Of a DNA stretch of 59,611 nt, positions 33,531 through 43,785 are shown piece by piece. A program made the translations under genes and the position numbers. This DNA comes from Bacteroidota bacterium. Lineage in GTDB: Bacteria; Bacteroidota; Bacteroidia; B-17B0; Aurantibacillaceae. Position 1 is the first letter of the stretch, and the number at the start of each line of letters is the position of its first letter. The notes under the pieces are model-generated. The model was given only the letters and a program-made list of their open reading frames with translations. It made no database searches and was not told where the DNA came from. The stretch spans positions 230,001-289,611 of the forward strand of contig JAQZBQ010000003.1 of the NCBI GenBank assembly GCA_029237825.1, given 5' to 3'.

Positions 33531-36500
33531 ATGAGAAAATTTTTATTTAAGTCATTTTTTGTAGCGGGCCTCTTTTTTTCAACGAATAGCATAAAGGCGC
33601 AATGTTCGCTTGACCAGGTAGGGGCTGTAAACTATGTTTCTACATCGCAACTCTCCGATATAGCGGTTGCTCCCAATAAAGTGCTTTATTCCATAGCATT
33701 TAACACCTCAACCGGAAAATATCAGGTTTATTCGGGAATGACAGCCTCAAGTTGGACTCTCACAGCAACGTTAAGCGGTTCAACAACCGTTAAACCCTCT
33801 ATCCATATTAATAAAGCAGGAAAAGTCAGTATTTTTTTGCGAGACGATAATAACGGTGGTGTAGGGAAAGTATATGTCTTAAATGCAGGTGTTCTAAACC
33901 AACAGGGTGCAAATGTAACAACAGGCGCAGTTTCCAACCTTAGCATGATTTCAGATGCGTCCGGCGACGAATATGTTGCCTATACTGACATACAGGGTGG
34001 CAATAAAGCTGTCGTAAAAAAATGGAACAGCGGTTCGTCAGTCTGGACAGCTATTGGAGGCCCAGTTTCTGCCGGCACGGCCGCGTATAATTCTTTGATT
34101 TTGACCGGTACTGACATGCCTGTTTTAGCGTTCCAGGATGGCACACAGGGGAATAAGACTTCTGTTATGAAATTTAATGGTAGCGTTTGGGTATCAGTGG
34201 GTATTATCGGAGGAAGCGCAACGAATTCAAAATTGCGGCTGGCAAGTAATGGAGATTTTTACCTTGGTTTTACCGAAACAGGTGGAAATACTATTGTTCA
34301 AAAATATGATGGGGCCAGTTGGACGCCAGTGGGCGGTGCGATTACTGGACTCAGTTCAGCTAATTCATTTGACCTGGAACTGGATCCTGTAAATGTACCA
34401 TTCATCACCGGCATTCTAAGTACACCACCTTACCCTGTTGCGTATAAATTCACCGGTGTTCCAACCTGGAGCAATGTGATAGGAAGCGGCTATTTAAACA
34501 GTGCAACATCAACTAATCCAAATCTTGAAATTGATTATACTGGCACACCTTACTTTTTTTATGTTGATCAACCTGCTAATTATGCGTTAAATGTGAAGAC
34601 ACTCGGTAGTACCTTATTTCTATCATCACACCCTGTTACAACAACGGCCTGTAACGGCCAGGTAGGATCTTTCAACGTGGGAGTGGGTGGTGGTTCACCA
34701 TTAGGATATCAATGGCAGGTTTCTTCCTCAGGAAGCTTTACCAACGCCGGAGCACCTTATTCAAATCCTACAACGAGTTCGCTATCATTTGTGGCATCTG
34801 GCGGTATCAATCAAAATAAAGTACGTTGTGTTTTAAATGCAGGATGTAAAAATATCGTATCAAATACGGCAACCCTTACTGTCGTTTCACCATCACTTTC
34901 ACTCGTTGCGACTAATCCAATATGTGCGGGTTCATGTAATGGTTCAATTACATCTACTACATCCGGCGGTAGTGCTCCATACATTTATAACTGGTCAAAC
35001 GGTTCTACAACACAAAACATCGCGGGTTTATGCGCCGGTGTTTATTCATTAACAACAACCGACGCTACAGGTTGCACAGCAACTGCCAATACTAGTGTTA
35101 TTGATCCGCCAGCTATCAACAGTTTATTCTCCGGAAACCAAACTATATGCAGCGGTACCCCAACATCATTAACAATTACTGCTTCAAACGGAGTTCCAGC
35201 CTACACTTACTCATGGTCGCCCGCTGCAGGCTTGAGTTCAACAACCGGACAGGTTGTATCAGCCAACCCTTCTTCAACGCAAACCTATAATGTTCAAATT
35301 ATAGACGCTAATGGATGCGTTGCTACTAATACGGTCATGATTACTGTAAATCCTTTACCTTCCGTTTCTGGTGGACCGGACAATACCATTTGTTTTGGTG
35401 GTATGACAACGCTAATGGGTACTGGTGCCAATACCTATACATGGGTTCCGGGCAATCTTGTCGGGCAAGTTCAAAATGTGTCTCCCGTGGCTACAACAGT
35501 TTATACAGTTGTAGGGACAAATACCTTAACCGGATGTACAAATTCCGACAATGTCATGGTTTTTGTCAATTCTATGCCTGTGGCAAATGCAGGACCAAGC
35601 CGTACTCTAACATGCGCGAACACATTCACCACCTTAGCAGGCTCTGGAGGAGGAACATATAGCTGGGCAGGCCCAGGTATAACAGCAGGAGGTTCTACAG
35701 CCACGCCAACTGTTAACTTACCAGGAACTTACAGTTTAACCGTGGTTGTTGGCGGATGTTCATCAAATGTATCTACTGTTACTGTTTCTCAAAATACGGT
35801 TGCGCCCTCTCCAACGGCATCCAACACAGGTCCCATTACATGCGGCTCACCCAATATTTCATTGAATGGCATGCCCGGAAGCGGTGTCAGTTATCTATGG
35901 TCAGGCCCCGGAATAACGGGTAGTACCAACACTCAGAACACGACAGCGAATGTTGCAGGTTCCTATACATTGCAAGTGACCAATTTAAGTAACGGATGTT
36001 CAAACTATGCGACCACCATTGTATCCCAAAATACAACGCCGCCCTCAGCTACCGCATCAAACTCCGGAACACTTACCTGTTCACTTGTAACGGTAGGATT
36101 AACAGCTACTGGAGGCGGAACTTATAACTGGGCAGGACCATCAATTGTATCAGGTGCCACAACGGCGAATCCTGTTGTAAATGCTTCAGGGTGTTATACG
36201 GTGGTAGTTACCTCAGCTGTGAATGGATGTACAGCATCAGCAACATCCTGTGTATCTCAAAACACAACCGCTCCAACAACTTCCACAAATGTTAGCGGTA
36301 CTTTAAACTGTACTTTGACATCGGTAAATGCCAGTGCCAGCACATCAGTTTCACCGGTTTCCTATAACTGGACTGGATCAGGTATTACATCGGCTACCAA
36401 CATCAGTACGATCACTGTAAATGCAGGTGGCGTGAAAAATTACACGGTTACCAACACATCGAATGGATGTATAACAACCGGTTCTTTAAATGTAGTCCAA

Positions 36501-38864
36501 AATTTATTAACGCCTTCACCCACTGCAAGTTCAACTGGCACAATTACCTGTATTACAAATACAATTCAGCTTGCGGGAACGCCAGCGTCCGGTGTCACTT
36601 ATACATGGACTGCCCCTGGCGGAAGTTCCATTGTAAGTGGAACAAATTCACAAAATGCTATTGGTAACGGGGCTGGAACTTATACGCTTTCGGTAACCAT
36701 GATTTCCAGTGGATGCGCCAATAGTAAAACAGTTGCAGTGATTCAAAATACGGCTGCACCATCCGTATCCTCATCCATTTCAAATTCCTTAACTTGTGTC
36801 AATGTTACTGCAGACGCAAGTGTTTCCACACTCGCGACACCGGTAAGCTTTACCTGGTCAGGTTCAGGTATCCTTACTGGAAACGGAACACCAACTATTA
36901 CAACAAATTCCGCGGGTATTAAATCCTACACGGTTACAAATACAGCAAATGGATGTTTTACTGCGGGCAATGTTTCCGTTCCTCAAAATACAGTGATACC
37001 CTCCGGGCTAAGCGCTGGTACTAACCAAACGATTACTTGCGGTTCGCCGTCGGTTACGCTTTCTGGCAGCATTAGTTCACCTACAAATGCTTCTGTGAGC
37101 TGGAGCGGTGGTGTTTGCGGACCGGCAAACACATTAATAACAAATGCATGTTCGCCCGGCACTTACTCACTAACGGCAACTGACCCTGCCAACGGCTGCA
37201 CACTATCTTCAACGGTTGCAGTTTTCGCGGATGCTTCGGTGCCAACGGTAACATTATCCAGCCCGTCAGGTACTCTTACATGCGTGACAACATCGGTTAC
37301 CATTTCCGCTATATCCAATCCATCATCAGTTGCTTATAGCTGGCTGCCAACCAGTGGAATTGTTCCAGGAACTGAATCTACTTCTAACCCCGCATTTATT
37401 TCAGGCGGAACATATTCGGTAGTAATAACGAACACAGTTAACGGTTGCGCTACTACAGTTACTGCGTCGATCACGCAAAATACCTTGTCGCCCACTATAA
37501 CTATTTCGGCTTTGCCATCAGTTATATGCGCAGGTAACAGTAGTACATTAACCGCGACTGGCGCTGTCAGTTATAACTGGAATACTGGACCAACCTCAAA
37601 TTCCATTGTTGTTTCCCCATCGGTTAATACTAGTTACACTGTAACCGGTGCAGCCGCGAACGGATGTACGGGTATTGCTTCTCAGGTAATTACCGTGAAT
37701 GCTACGCCCGTTTTAACCGTTACCGGCAATACCACGATATGTAAAGGTTCAACCGCTGTTCTGACTGCAATGGGCGCCACAACTTATACATGGAATACGG
37801 GAGTCAACACAGTGAGTATAAGTACTACTCCATCTATTACCACAACCTACACGGTAATTGGAAGCAACGGAATCTGTACGTCTACCAGTTCAAAAACCGT
37901 TTTGGTTATTCCATCAAAGGACATTAATGGCGTGATTACAAGTACAACTGGGGCAACAAATGGTGATGTTACCCTCTTCAAATACATATCAACGCTATCT
38001 AAATGGGATTCGGTAACCACCGTTCCGTTTACATCCTCTTATTCATTTTCGGGAATAGACAGCGCATTATATGTTGTAAGAGCTGTACCGTCTTCTACTA
38101 ATATTCAAGTAACTTATGGCGATAGTGCAATAAGCTGGCAGGGCGCTACAGTAATTGATCATGGATGTGCGGTAAATACATCACAAAACATCAAATTACT
38201 CGCTTTTGAAACCTTTGTGCCTGGACCGGGCGTTCTTATCGGTACAATCACGGAAGGAAACGGGTTCGGCCAAAAGATTAATAGTACCCTTGCTCCGACT
38301 GCTCCGGGAAATCCAATCGGTGGAATAATTGTAAAAGGCGGGAAAAATCCAGGTGGCCAGATGCTTGTACAAACAGTAACAGACGATGCAACTGGATCCT
38401 ATACATTATCAGGGCTGCCTTTGAATACGGGTTCTGAAAGCTATTTTATTTTCGTTGATATCCCAGGCCTTGACACTAACGGAACTTATCACGTAATTGT
38501 TTCTTCAGGAAATACCCAACACACCAATCTGAATTTTTACGTAGATTCCATGTACATTCATCCTAATACCGTTACCTATATAGCCGGAGAATACGAACGG
38601 CCCGAGAACAAAATTGTTCTATATCCGAACCCAGCTCAGCATTTTACGAACATTCAATACGAATTAACAGACCGTACAGAAGTGAGCATTGATATATATG
38701 ACGTAATGGGTAAAAAAGTTGAACGCTTCCTTCCGCCTACCGAACAAGTGAAAAATAAGTACAGCCAGCGGATTACTACCCGGGGATTGGGTTCAGGCAT
38801 CTATTTTGTGCATTTAACATTTAACACAACCGAAACAGTGATCAAGTTAGTCGTAACCGAGTAA
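33531..38864 (+). CDS. Giant T9SS-secreted surface protein with SprB and tandem Ig-like repeats
   Basis: 1777 residues. Signal peptide (FFSTNSIKA-QC); about 25-370 is propeller-like with repeated 'W...G' blades; an Ig-like unit (SHPVTTTACNGQVGSF); one SprB repeat (ICAGSCNGSITSTTSGGSAPYIYNWSNGSTT); PKD/Ig units; then eight tandem units of about 78 residues (roughly 35605-37490), each with TLTC or TITC near the start, a Trp-centred YxW(S/T)G, NGC and SQNT near the end; two units with ICAGNSSTLTATGA; the module shared with the next two proteins (about 37915-38560); and a type A sorting domain (YPNPAQHF...GIYFVHLTF). It is exported and attached or released at the surface, probably an adhesin. No catalytic motif is seen. 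Confidence 0.88.
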   Translation: MRKFLFKSFFVAGLFFSTNSIKAQCSLDQVGAVNYVSTSQLSDIAVAPNKVLYSIAFNTSTGKYQVYSGMTASSWTLTATLSGSTTVKPSIHINKAGKVSIFLRDDNNGGVGKVYVLNAGVLNQQGANVTTGAVSNLSMISDASGDEYVAYTDIQGGNKAVVKKWNSGSSVWTAIGGPVSAGTAAYNSLILTGTDMPVLAFQDGTQGNKTSVMKFNGSVWVSVGIIGGSATNSKLRLASNGDFYLGFTETGGNTIVQKYDGASWTPVGGAITGLSSANSFDLELDPVNVPFITGILSTPPYPVAYKFTGVPTWSNVIGSGYLNSATSTNPNLEIDYTGTPYFFYVDQPANYALNVKTLGSTLFLSSHPVTTTACNGQVGSFNVGVGGGSPLGYQWQVSSSGSFTNAGAPYSNPTTSSLSFVASGGINQNKVRCVLNAGCKNIVSNTATLTVVSPSLSLVATNPICAGSCNGSITSTTSGGSAPYIYNWSNGSTTQNIAGLCAGVYSLTTTDATGCTATANTSVIDPPAINSLFSGNQTICSGTPTSLTITASNGVPAYTYSWSPAAGLSSTTGQVVSANPSSTQTYNVQIIDANGCVATNTVMITVNPLPSVSGGPDNTICFGGMTTLMGTGANTYTWVPGNLVGQVQNVSPVATTVYTVVGTNTLTGCTNSDNVMVFVNSMPVANAGPSRTLTCANTFTTLAGSGGGTYSWAGPGITAGGSTATPTVNLPGTYSLTVVVGGCSSNVSTVTVSQNTVAPSPTASNTGPITCGSPNISLNGMPGSGVSYLWSGPGITGSTNTQNTTANVAGSYTLQVTNLSNGCSNYATTIVSQNTTPPSATASNSGTLTCSLVTVGLTATGGGTYNWAGPSIVSGATTANPVVNASGCYTVVVTSAVNGCTASATSCVSQNTTAPTTSTNVSGTLNCTLTSVNASASTSVSPVSYNWTGSGITSATNISTITVNAGGVKNYTVTNTSNGCITTGSLNVVQNLLTPSPTASSTGTITCITNTIQLAGTPASGVTYTWTAPGGSSIVSGTNSQNAIGNGAGTYTLSVTMISSGCANSKTVAVIQNTAAPSVSSSISNSLTCVNVTADASVSTLATPVSFTWSGSGILTGNGTPTITTNSAGIKSYTVTNTANGCFTAGNVSVPQNTVIPSGLSAGTNQTITCGSPSVTLSGSISSPTNASVSWSGGVCGPANTLITNACSPGTYSLTATDPANGCTLSSTVAVFADASVPTVTLSSPSGTLTCVTTSVTISAISNPSSVAYSWLPTSGIVPGTESTSNPAFISGGTYSVVITNTVNGCATTVTASITQNTLSPTITISALPSVICAGNSSTLTATGAVSYNWNTGPTSNSIVVSPSVNTSYTVTGAAANGCTGIASQVITVNATPVLTVTGNTTICKGSTAVLTAMGATTYTWNTGVNTVSISTTPSITTTYTVIGSNGICTSTSSKTVLVIPSKDINGVITSTTGATNGDVTLFKYISTLSKWDSVTTVPFTSSYSFSGIDSALYVVRAVPSSTNIQVTYGDSAISWQGATVIDHGCAVNTSQNIKLLAFETFVPGPGVLIGTITEGNGFGQKINSTLAPTAPGNPIGGIIVKGGKNPGGQMLVQTVTDDATGSYTLSGLPLNTGSESYFIFVDIPGLDTNGTYHVIVSSGNTQHTNLNFYVDSMYIHPNTVTYIAGEYERPENKIVLYPNPAQHFTNIQYELTDRTEVSIDIYDVMGKKVERFLPPTEQVKNKYSQRITTRGLGSGIYFVHLTFNTTETVIKLVVTE
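35605..37490 (+). repeat. Eight tandem ~78-residue Ig-like coding repeats
   Basis: Within the first giant protein. Units share the order TLTC, a strand, Y-W-(S/T/A)G, a gap, G-Y-T-(V/L), NGC, and SQNT or similar. They are divergent at the nucleotide level, so recent slippage is not indicated. Confidence 0.7.
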
Positions 38865-38883
38865 TTACAAAATGTATTTAAGT

Positions 38884-38915
38884 AAAAGCCATTCTTAAAG
38901 GGATGGCTTTTTTTT
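38884..38915 (+). terminator. Intrinsic terminator after the first giant gene
   Basis: AAAAGCCAT/ATGGCTTTT stem followed by a T8 run. Confidence 0.8.
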
Positions 38916-39099
38916 GTAAATGGTTATGGCTCAACCCATGTAATTCAAAACTGCTTAACAATTAGCTTTTAATTAATTAGAAGAGTTCACTTAAATGAAA
39001 TTATCTGTAAACAACGTCCCATTTAAATCCAAAAAAATGAAATAATGTTATATTTTTGTTAGCCGAAATTGCATTTTCATTTATCATACAAAAACTAAC

Positions 39100-42000
39100 A
39101 TGGTGAAACTTTTACAACTAACAAAAACTTTACAGAATTTTAAGTCCGCATTCATCTGCTTATTCCTGCTAGGTGCGTTTACAAACAACTTAAAGGCACA
39201 ATATTGTTCCACTTCCTATGGAAATGGAACAAGTTCAGGGGATTATATTTCTCTTGTAGAATTTGTTGGTACTCCACTTAATAATCCTTCAGCCGGATCG
39301 GGTAGCCCGTACTATACATTTTTTCCGAATACAGGTTCAACAACCGCATCTTTAACCATTGGCACACAATATACCTTAAACCTCTCTGGAGGAACTTTTG
39401 GGTCCTGTTATATTGGTATCTGGGGCGACTGGGACCACGATGGAAATTTCAGCTCTTCGGAGTTCATGGGACTTTCATCAAATGTGGGAAACACCACAAC
39501 AAGTGCGTTTCCGGGCGGATTTATAATTCCGAACAATGCTCTGGCTGGTCCAACGCGTATTCGTTTCCGGTCAAGTGATACATCTCCCGGACCTTCTTCT
39601 TCGCATGCTTGCGGTTTTACAAATTCCGGATATGGAGAAACTGAAGATTATGAAATTACTGTTCTTCCTTTGCCGTCTTGTTCCGGCACTCCGTTCGCGG
39701 GAAGCGCAACCACCTCAAACACATTCGTATGTAGTGTAACTCCTTTTGTTCTGAGCCTTAGCGGAAACACACTTCAATCAGGAATGACCTACCAGTGGCA
39801 GTCATCTTTTGATGGTACAAACTGGAATAATGAAGGAGCAGCTCAAATAGGTTGGACAAAATCGATTACGAACTTTTCATCCAATACGCAATACAGATGC
39901 ATCACTACCTGTACTTCGTCACTTTTATCCGACACTTCAACCGTGGTTAACGTTTACCTTAAGCCGGCTCTTGATTGTTATTGTACACCACCAACATTCA
40001 ATTGTAACAATGAAAAATTTCTTAATTTCTCTTTAGCAAACGTAGCTGGTCAACTTGTTAATTGTGACGCGAATGGTTTTTCTGATTCCACAATGAGTAA
40101 TTACACATCCGTAAACCTTATAGCCGGGAATAGTTACACGCTTTCTACCGATATTTATTCAAGTGGGTTTTCAGGGGATGCGGCACTAGGATATTGGATT
40201 GATTTCGATCATAACCGGATTTTTGACTCTTACGAATTCACTTCATTAGGCTCAGGCCCAACAGGCACGTATACAAAAACTTTAACCGTGCCGTTTACTT
40301 CGCCGGGAGGTTCGGTAAGAATGCGATTGATGCTGGACGGTTATTATGGATATTCAGGGACAGTTCTTACAGCTTGTTCCGGCAATTCTGGTATCGGACA
40401 GGTGGTTGATTACAAGGTGAATATCACACCTGCGCCCGCTTGTTCGTTAACTCCTAACGCTGGAAATGCTATCGCCACTTCAACAAGCATTTGCGAAAAC
40501 ACACCTTTTACAATTGATTTAAATGGAAATGATCTCGTAAGCGGAATCTCCTATCAATGGCAGTCTTCCTTAAATGGTTCAACCTGGAATAATTTGGGGA
40601 GTTCTCAAATGGTTACATCGTTAGTTGTTCCAACTCAAAGCATTACTACCTACTACAGATGTATTTTAACCTGCTTAAATAGTTCTGTTTCCGCTACCTC
40701 TACACCTGTAATGGTTACTCAAAATCTTCCTACGGCTTGTTACTGCCAACCTGACGTTACCTATTGTACGTCAGTTGGAATTTACAGCGTTTCAATATCA
40801 AACTTAAATTATTCTCCTACTTGTAATTATACGGATGGTTACACCAATTATTCTGATTCAGTTGCTTCTATTAATTTAAACGCGGGGCAAACTTACACTT
40901 TACTTACCGCTGTAACTACATTTTCAGATTCACCGGATGGACATGTTTCTGCCTGGATTGATTACGACCAAAATGGAGTTTTTGACAATTACGAATTTAC
41001 ATCGGTTGCCTCTTTCACTTCAGGAGTCGTCTCAACAAGTATAACGGTGCCATTCACCTCACCTGGCGGTAATACGCGCATGAGAATTAAACTTGAAAGA
41101 AATAGTGGTTTCCATGTTGCTGACCCATGTGCATCTACCGGAAGTAGTGATGGACAAACTCTGGATTACCTGGTGAACATTACCCCTGCCCCTCCATGTT
41201 CTGCGATACCCAATGCGGGAAATGCTGTTTCTTCCTTTTCTGCAATTTGCGAAAACGTGTTTTTAAAACTTAACCTTGAAAACAATGACCAGGTAAGCAA
41301 CATGGTTTACCAATGGCAGGCTTCGACGGATAACGTTTCCTGGACTATTTTAGGCGGTTTTCAATCAGTGGTTCCATATTCCATTTCATCGCAAAGTGTT
41401 ACTACTTATTACCGCTGTGTTACAACCTGTTTAAACAGTTCTCTGTCATCCACATCAACACCGGTAACGGTAACTCAAAACCCTTATACTGCTTGTTATT
41501 GCGTTCCCGAACCAATGGATTGTTCCTCCGACAATATCCATTACGTGAATTTTTCTACACTTACAAATACCTCTACCTGTGGAACGAATGGCTATGAAGA
41601 CTTTACTTCGAGTGTGGCCTCTCCAACAGTGAATCCAGGGCAAACCTACACACTCACTACGGCGCTGGGTTATTCATACGGAGAAAATGTGAGCGCCTGG
41701 ATCGACTATAACCATAACGGCGTTTTCGATGACGAGGAATACACGTACCTTGGTTCGAACAGCGGGAATGATACCATACAAAATACAATTACAATTCCTC
41801 AAACAGCTTTATTAGGTACTGTTAGGATGAGGATCCGTAATTTTTCAGGAGGGCAGTTATTTGCTGATGACGCCTGCATTTCTCCGATGGGCGGCGGATG
41901 GAAGCAATCAGTGAATGACCTTTCTTCCTTTGGTGAAACAGAAGATTACCTTATCACAATTTTACCACCCGATTGTGGAACTGTCAATATTCCCAACCAA

Positions 42001-43692
42001 ATATCAGTTTCAGGGGCAACAGTTAATTGTGGTGTTCAATTAACAAATCTTGACCTTATTCAAAGTCTTCCATACGCTACCGGGTTTACCTATAACTGGA
42101 TGTCGTCAACCGGCGGCAACTTTACGAGCGAGGGAACTTACTCAATTTCCGCAATTAGTTTAACACCTTCCACTACCTCTTATTATTCCTGTAATATCTT
42201 GTGTAATGGAACATCTGTTCTGAAATCAGATACTATTACTGTTGTTGTTGATCTCTTAACCGCATCAGTTTCGTCAACTTCAGTAACGTGCCAGGGCGCT
42301 TGCGATGGTTCGGCCATTGCAAATATAACTGGTGGATCCGGCGCCTTTGTTTATTTCTGGACGCCATTACAGGCTTATACACCTACAGTTACTGCATTGT
42401 GTCCCGGAAATTATTCAGTAATGGTAACTGATGCCAATGGCTGCACGGCGATGGATAGTGTGACGATCACAGAGCCAGTTCCTTTTAATGTTTCCATTTC
42501 GGGAAATAGTACTTCTATTTGTGAGCAGTTAGAAGACACGCTGACTTCCACTTTGAGTGGCGGTGTTGCTCCCTTTAACTATTCATGGTTAGAATTACCT
42601 TCCTCTGTCATATCAAGCTCTGCAAATTACGAGTACACAACCTCAGTTGGAACATATTCCTATAATTTATCGGTAACGGATGCCAACGCCTGCGTAGCAA
42701 ACAGTAATACACTAGTTATTTCAGTGAACCCTTCCAGTAATTTTTCGGGGATGGTTACCACCTATCCTTCTGTTCCGGTGGCAGGAAGAGTTATACTATA
42801 TAAGTATCTTCCATTTTTTACGAAGTTCGATTCTGTTGCCGGGCAAACCATTGCTCCAGATGGAAGCTTTTTGTTTAATTCCTTTACCTCAGGGACTTAC
42901 ATCATAAAAGCCATTCCAACCGCTACGAATATGCAGGTAACGTATGGCGATTCGGCCGTAAACTGGAAAACCGCCAAACAGATTCAGCACGGTTGCGCTG
43001 TCGATGACGTTCAGAACATAAACGTAAAACCTTTAGGTACTTTTACAACTACCGGAAATGGATTATTGAGCGGCCAAATCAGAGAAGGTAATGGTTTTGG
43101 GCAACGAATGGGAACAGGTTTTAAACCATCGGCACCAGGAAATCCAATAGGTGGTATCATTGTAAAAGGTGGTAAAAATCCAGGCGGGCAAATGCTTGTG
43201 CAAACGGTAACAGATACTGCCGGTGGATACGTACTTTCAGGATTGCCTCCAAACAATGCAGGGGAGTCTTACTTTATTCTTGTTGACATTCCTGGGTTAG
43301 ACACTAACGGAACCTATGACGGATTGATAATCAACGTTAGCAACAGTCAATATACAAACCTCGACTTTATTGTTGACTCAGCAAAAATTAACCCTGTAAG
43401 TGCAGTAAGTGTAAACGACCTTGTTGCAAAAGAGAATGGGATCATTGTGTTCCCAAATCCGGCAGCTAACGTTGTGAACGTTCGATATACTTTAAAAAAT
43501 AAAGCCGCCGTAAAAATTGAATTATTCGACATCTTTGGAAGACAAATGCAGACTGTATTAAATGAGAACGAACAACCGTCAGATACACATTTCCTTAAAA
43601 TTCCTTTAAACCATTTAGCGGCAGGAATTTATTTTATGAATGTTAACATTAACGGTGCTGCAAGCACAGTTAAATTATTCGTTACACAATAA
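39100..43692 (+). CDS. Giant T9SS-secreted protein with GEVED domains
   Basis: 1530 residues. A long signal peptide ends near NLKA-QYC. Four GEVED-type domains follow, each with a Cys-containing start (YCTPPTF, CYCQPD, CYCVPE), 'W-I-D-Y/F-(N/D)H-N' calcium-like loops (IDFDHNRIFDSYEF, IDYDQNGVFDNYEF, IDYNHNGVFDDEEY), (V/T)RMR(I/L), and G(E/Q)(T/V)xDY near the end; they alternate with Ig-like units (YQWQSSLNGSTWNNLG). Then an Ig unit, one SprB repeat (TCQGACDGSAIANITGGSG), the module common to the three neighbours (about 42739-43385) and a type A sorting domain. Probably a calcium-stabilised surface adhesin. A candidate -7 promoter box, TATTTTTG, lies at 39051-39058. Confidence 0.88.
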   Translation: MVKLLQLTKTLQNFKSAFICLFLLGAFTNNLKAQYCSTSYGNGTSSGDYISLVEFVGTPLNNPSAGSGSPYYTFFPNTGSTTASLTIGTQYTLNLSGGTFGSCYIGIWGDWDHDGNFSSSEFMGLSSNVGNTTTSAFPGGFIIPNNALAGPTRIRFRSSDTSPGPSSSHACGFTNSGYGETEDYEITVLPLPSCSGTPFAGSATTSNTFVCSVTPFVLSLSGNTLQSGMTYQWQSSFDGTNWNNEGAAQIGWTKSITNFSSNTQYRCITTCTSSLLSDTSTVVNVYLKPALDCYCTPPTFNCNNEKFLNFSLANVAGQLVNCDANGFSDSTMSNYTSVNLIAGNSYTLSTDIYSSGFSGDAALGYWIDFDHNRIFDSYEFTSLGSGPTGTYTKTLTVPFTSPGGSVRMRLMLDGYYGYSGTVLTACSGNSGIGQVVDYKVNITPAPACSLTPNAGNAIATSTSICENTPFTIDLNGNDLVSGISYQWQSSLNGSTWNNLGSSQMVTSLVVPTQSITTYYRCILTCLNSSVSATSTPVMVTQNLPTACYCQPDVTYCTSVGIYSVSISNLNYSPTCNYTDGYTNYSDSVASINLNAGQTYTLLTAVTTFSDSPDGHVSAWIDYDQNGVFDNYEFTSVASFTSGVVSTSITVPFTSPGGNTRMRIKLERNSGFHVADPCASTGSSDGQTLDYLVNITPAPPCSAIPNAGNAVSSFSAICENVFLKLNLENNDQVSNMVYQWQASTDNVSWTILGGFQSVVPYSISSQSVTTYYRCVTTCLNSSLSSTSTPVTVTQNPYTACYCVPEPMDCSSDNIHYVNFSTLTNTSTCGTNGYEDFTSSVASPTVNPGQTYTLTTALGYSYGENVSAWIDYNHNGVFDDEEYTYLGSNSGNDTIQNTITIPQTALLGTVRMRIRNFSGGQLFADDACISPMGGGWKQSVNDLSSFGETEDYLITILPPDCGTVNIPNQISVSGATVNCGVQLTNLDLIQSLPYATGFTYNWMSSTGGNFTSEGTYSISAISLTPSTTSYYSCNILCNGTSVLKSDTITVVVDLLTASVSSTSVTCQGACDGSAIANITGGSGAFVYFWTPLQAYTPTVTALCPGNYSVMVTDANGCTAMDSVTITEPVPFNVSISGNSTSICEQLEDTLTSTLSGGVAPFNYSWLELPSSVISSSANYEYTTSVGTYSYNLSVTDANACVANSNTLVISVNPSSNFSGMVTTYPSVPVAGRVILYKYLPFFTKFDSVAGQTIAPDGSFLFNSFTSGTYIIKAIPTATNMQVTYGDSAVNWKTAKQIQHGCAVDDVQNINVKPLGTFTTTGNGLLSGQIREGNGFGQRMGTGFKPSAPGNPIGGIIVKGGKNPGGQMLVQTVTDTAGGYVLSGLPPNNAGESYFILVDIPGLDTNGTYDGLIINVSNSQYTNLDFIVDSAKINPVSAVSVNDLVAKENGIIVFPNPAANVVNVRYTLKNKAAVKIELFDIFGRQMQTVLNENEQPSDTHFLKIPLNHLAAGIYFMNVNINGAASTVKLFVTQ

Positions 43693-43696
43693 TTTA

Positions 43697-43735
43697 AAAA
43701 CCTCACCGCGGCTGAAAGTTCAAGTGAGGTTTTAC
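43697..43735. terminator. Intrinsic terminator after the second giant gene
   Basis: AAAACCTCAC/GTGAGGTTTT, ten perfect pairs with a 17-base loop. Confidence 0.75.
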
Positions 43736-43785
43736 TAAAACAGGGTAATACCCTATTGAATTACTGCAAACCACAAAAAACAAAA

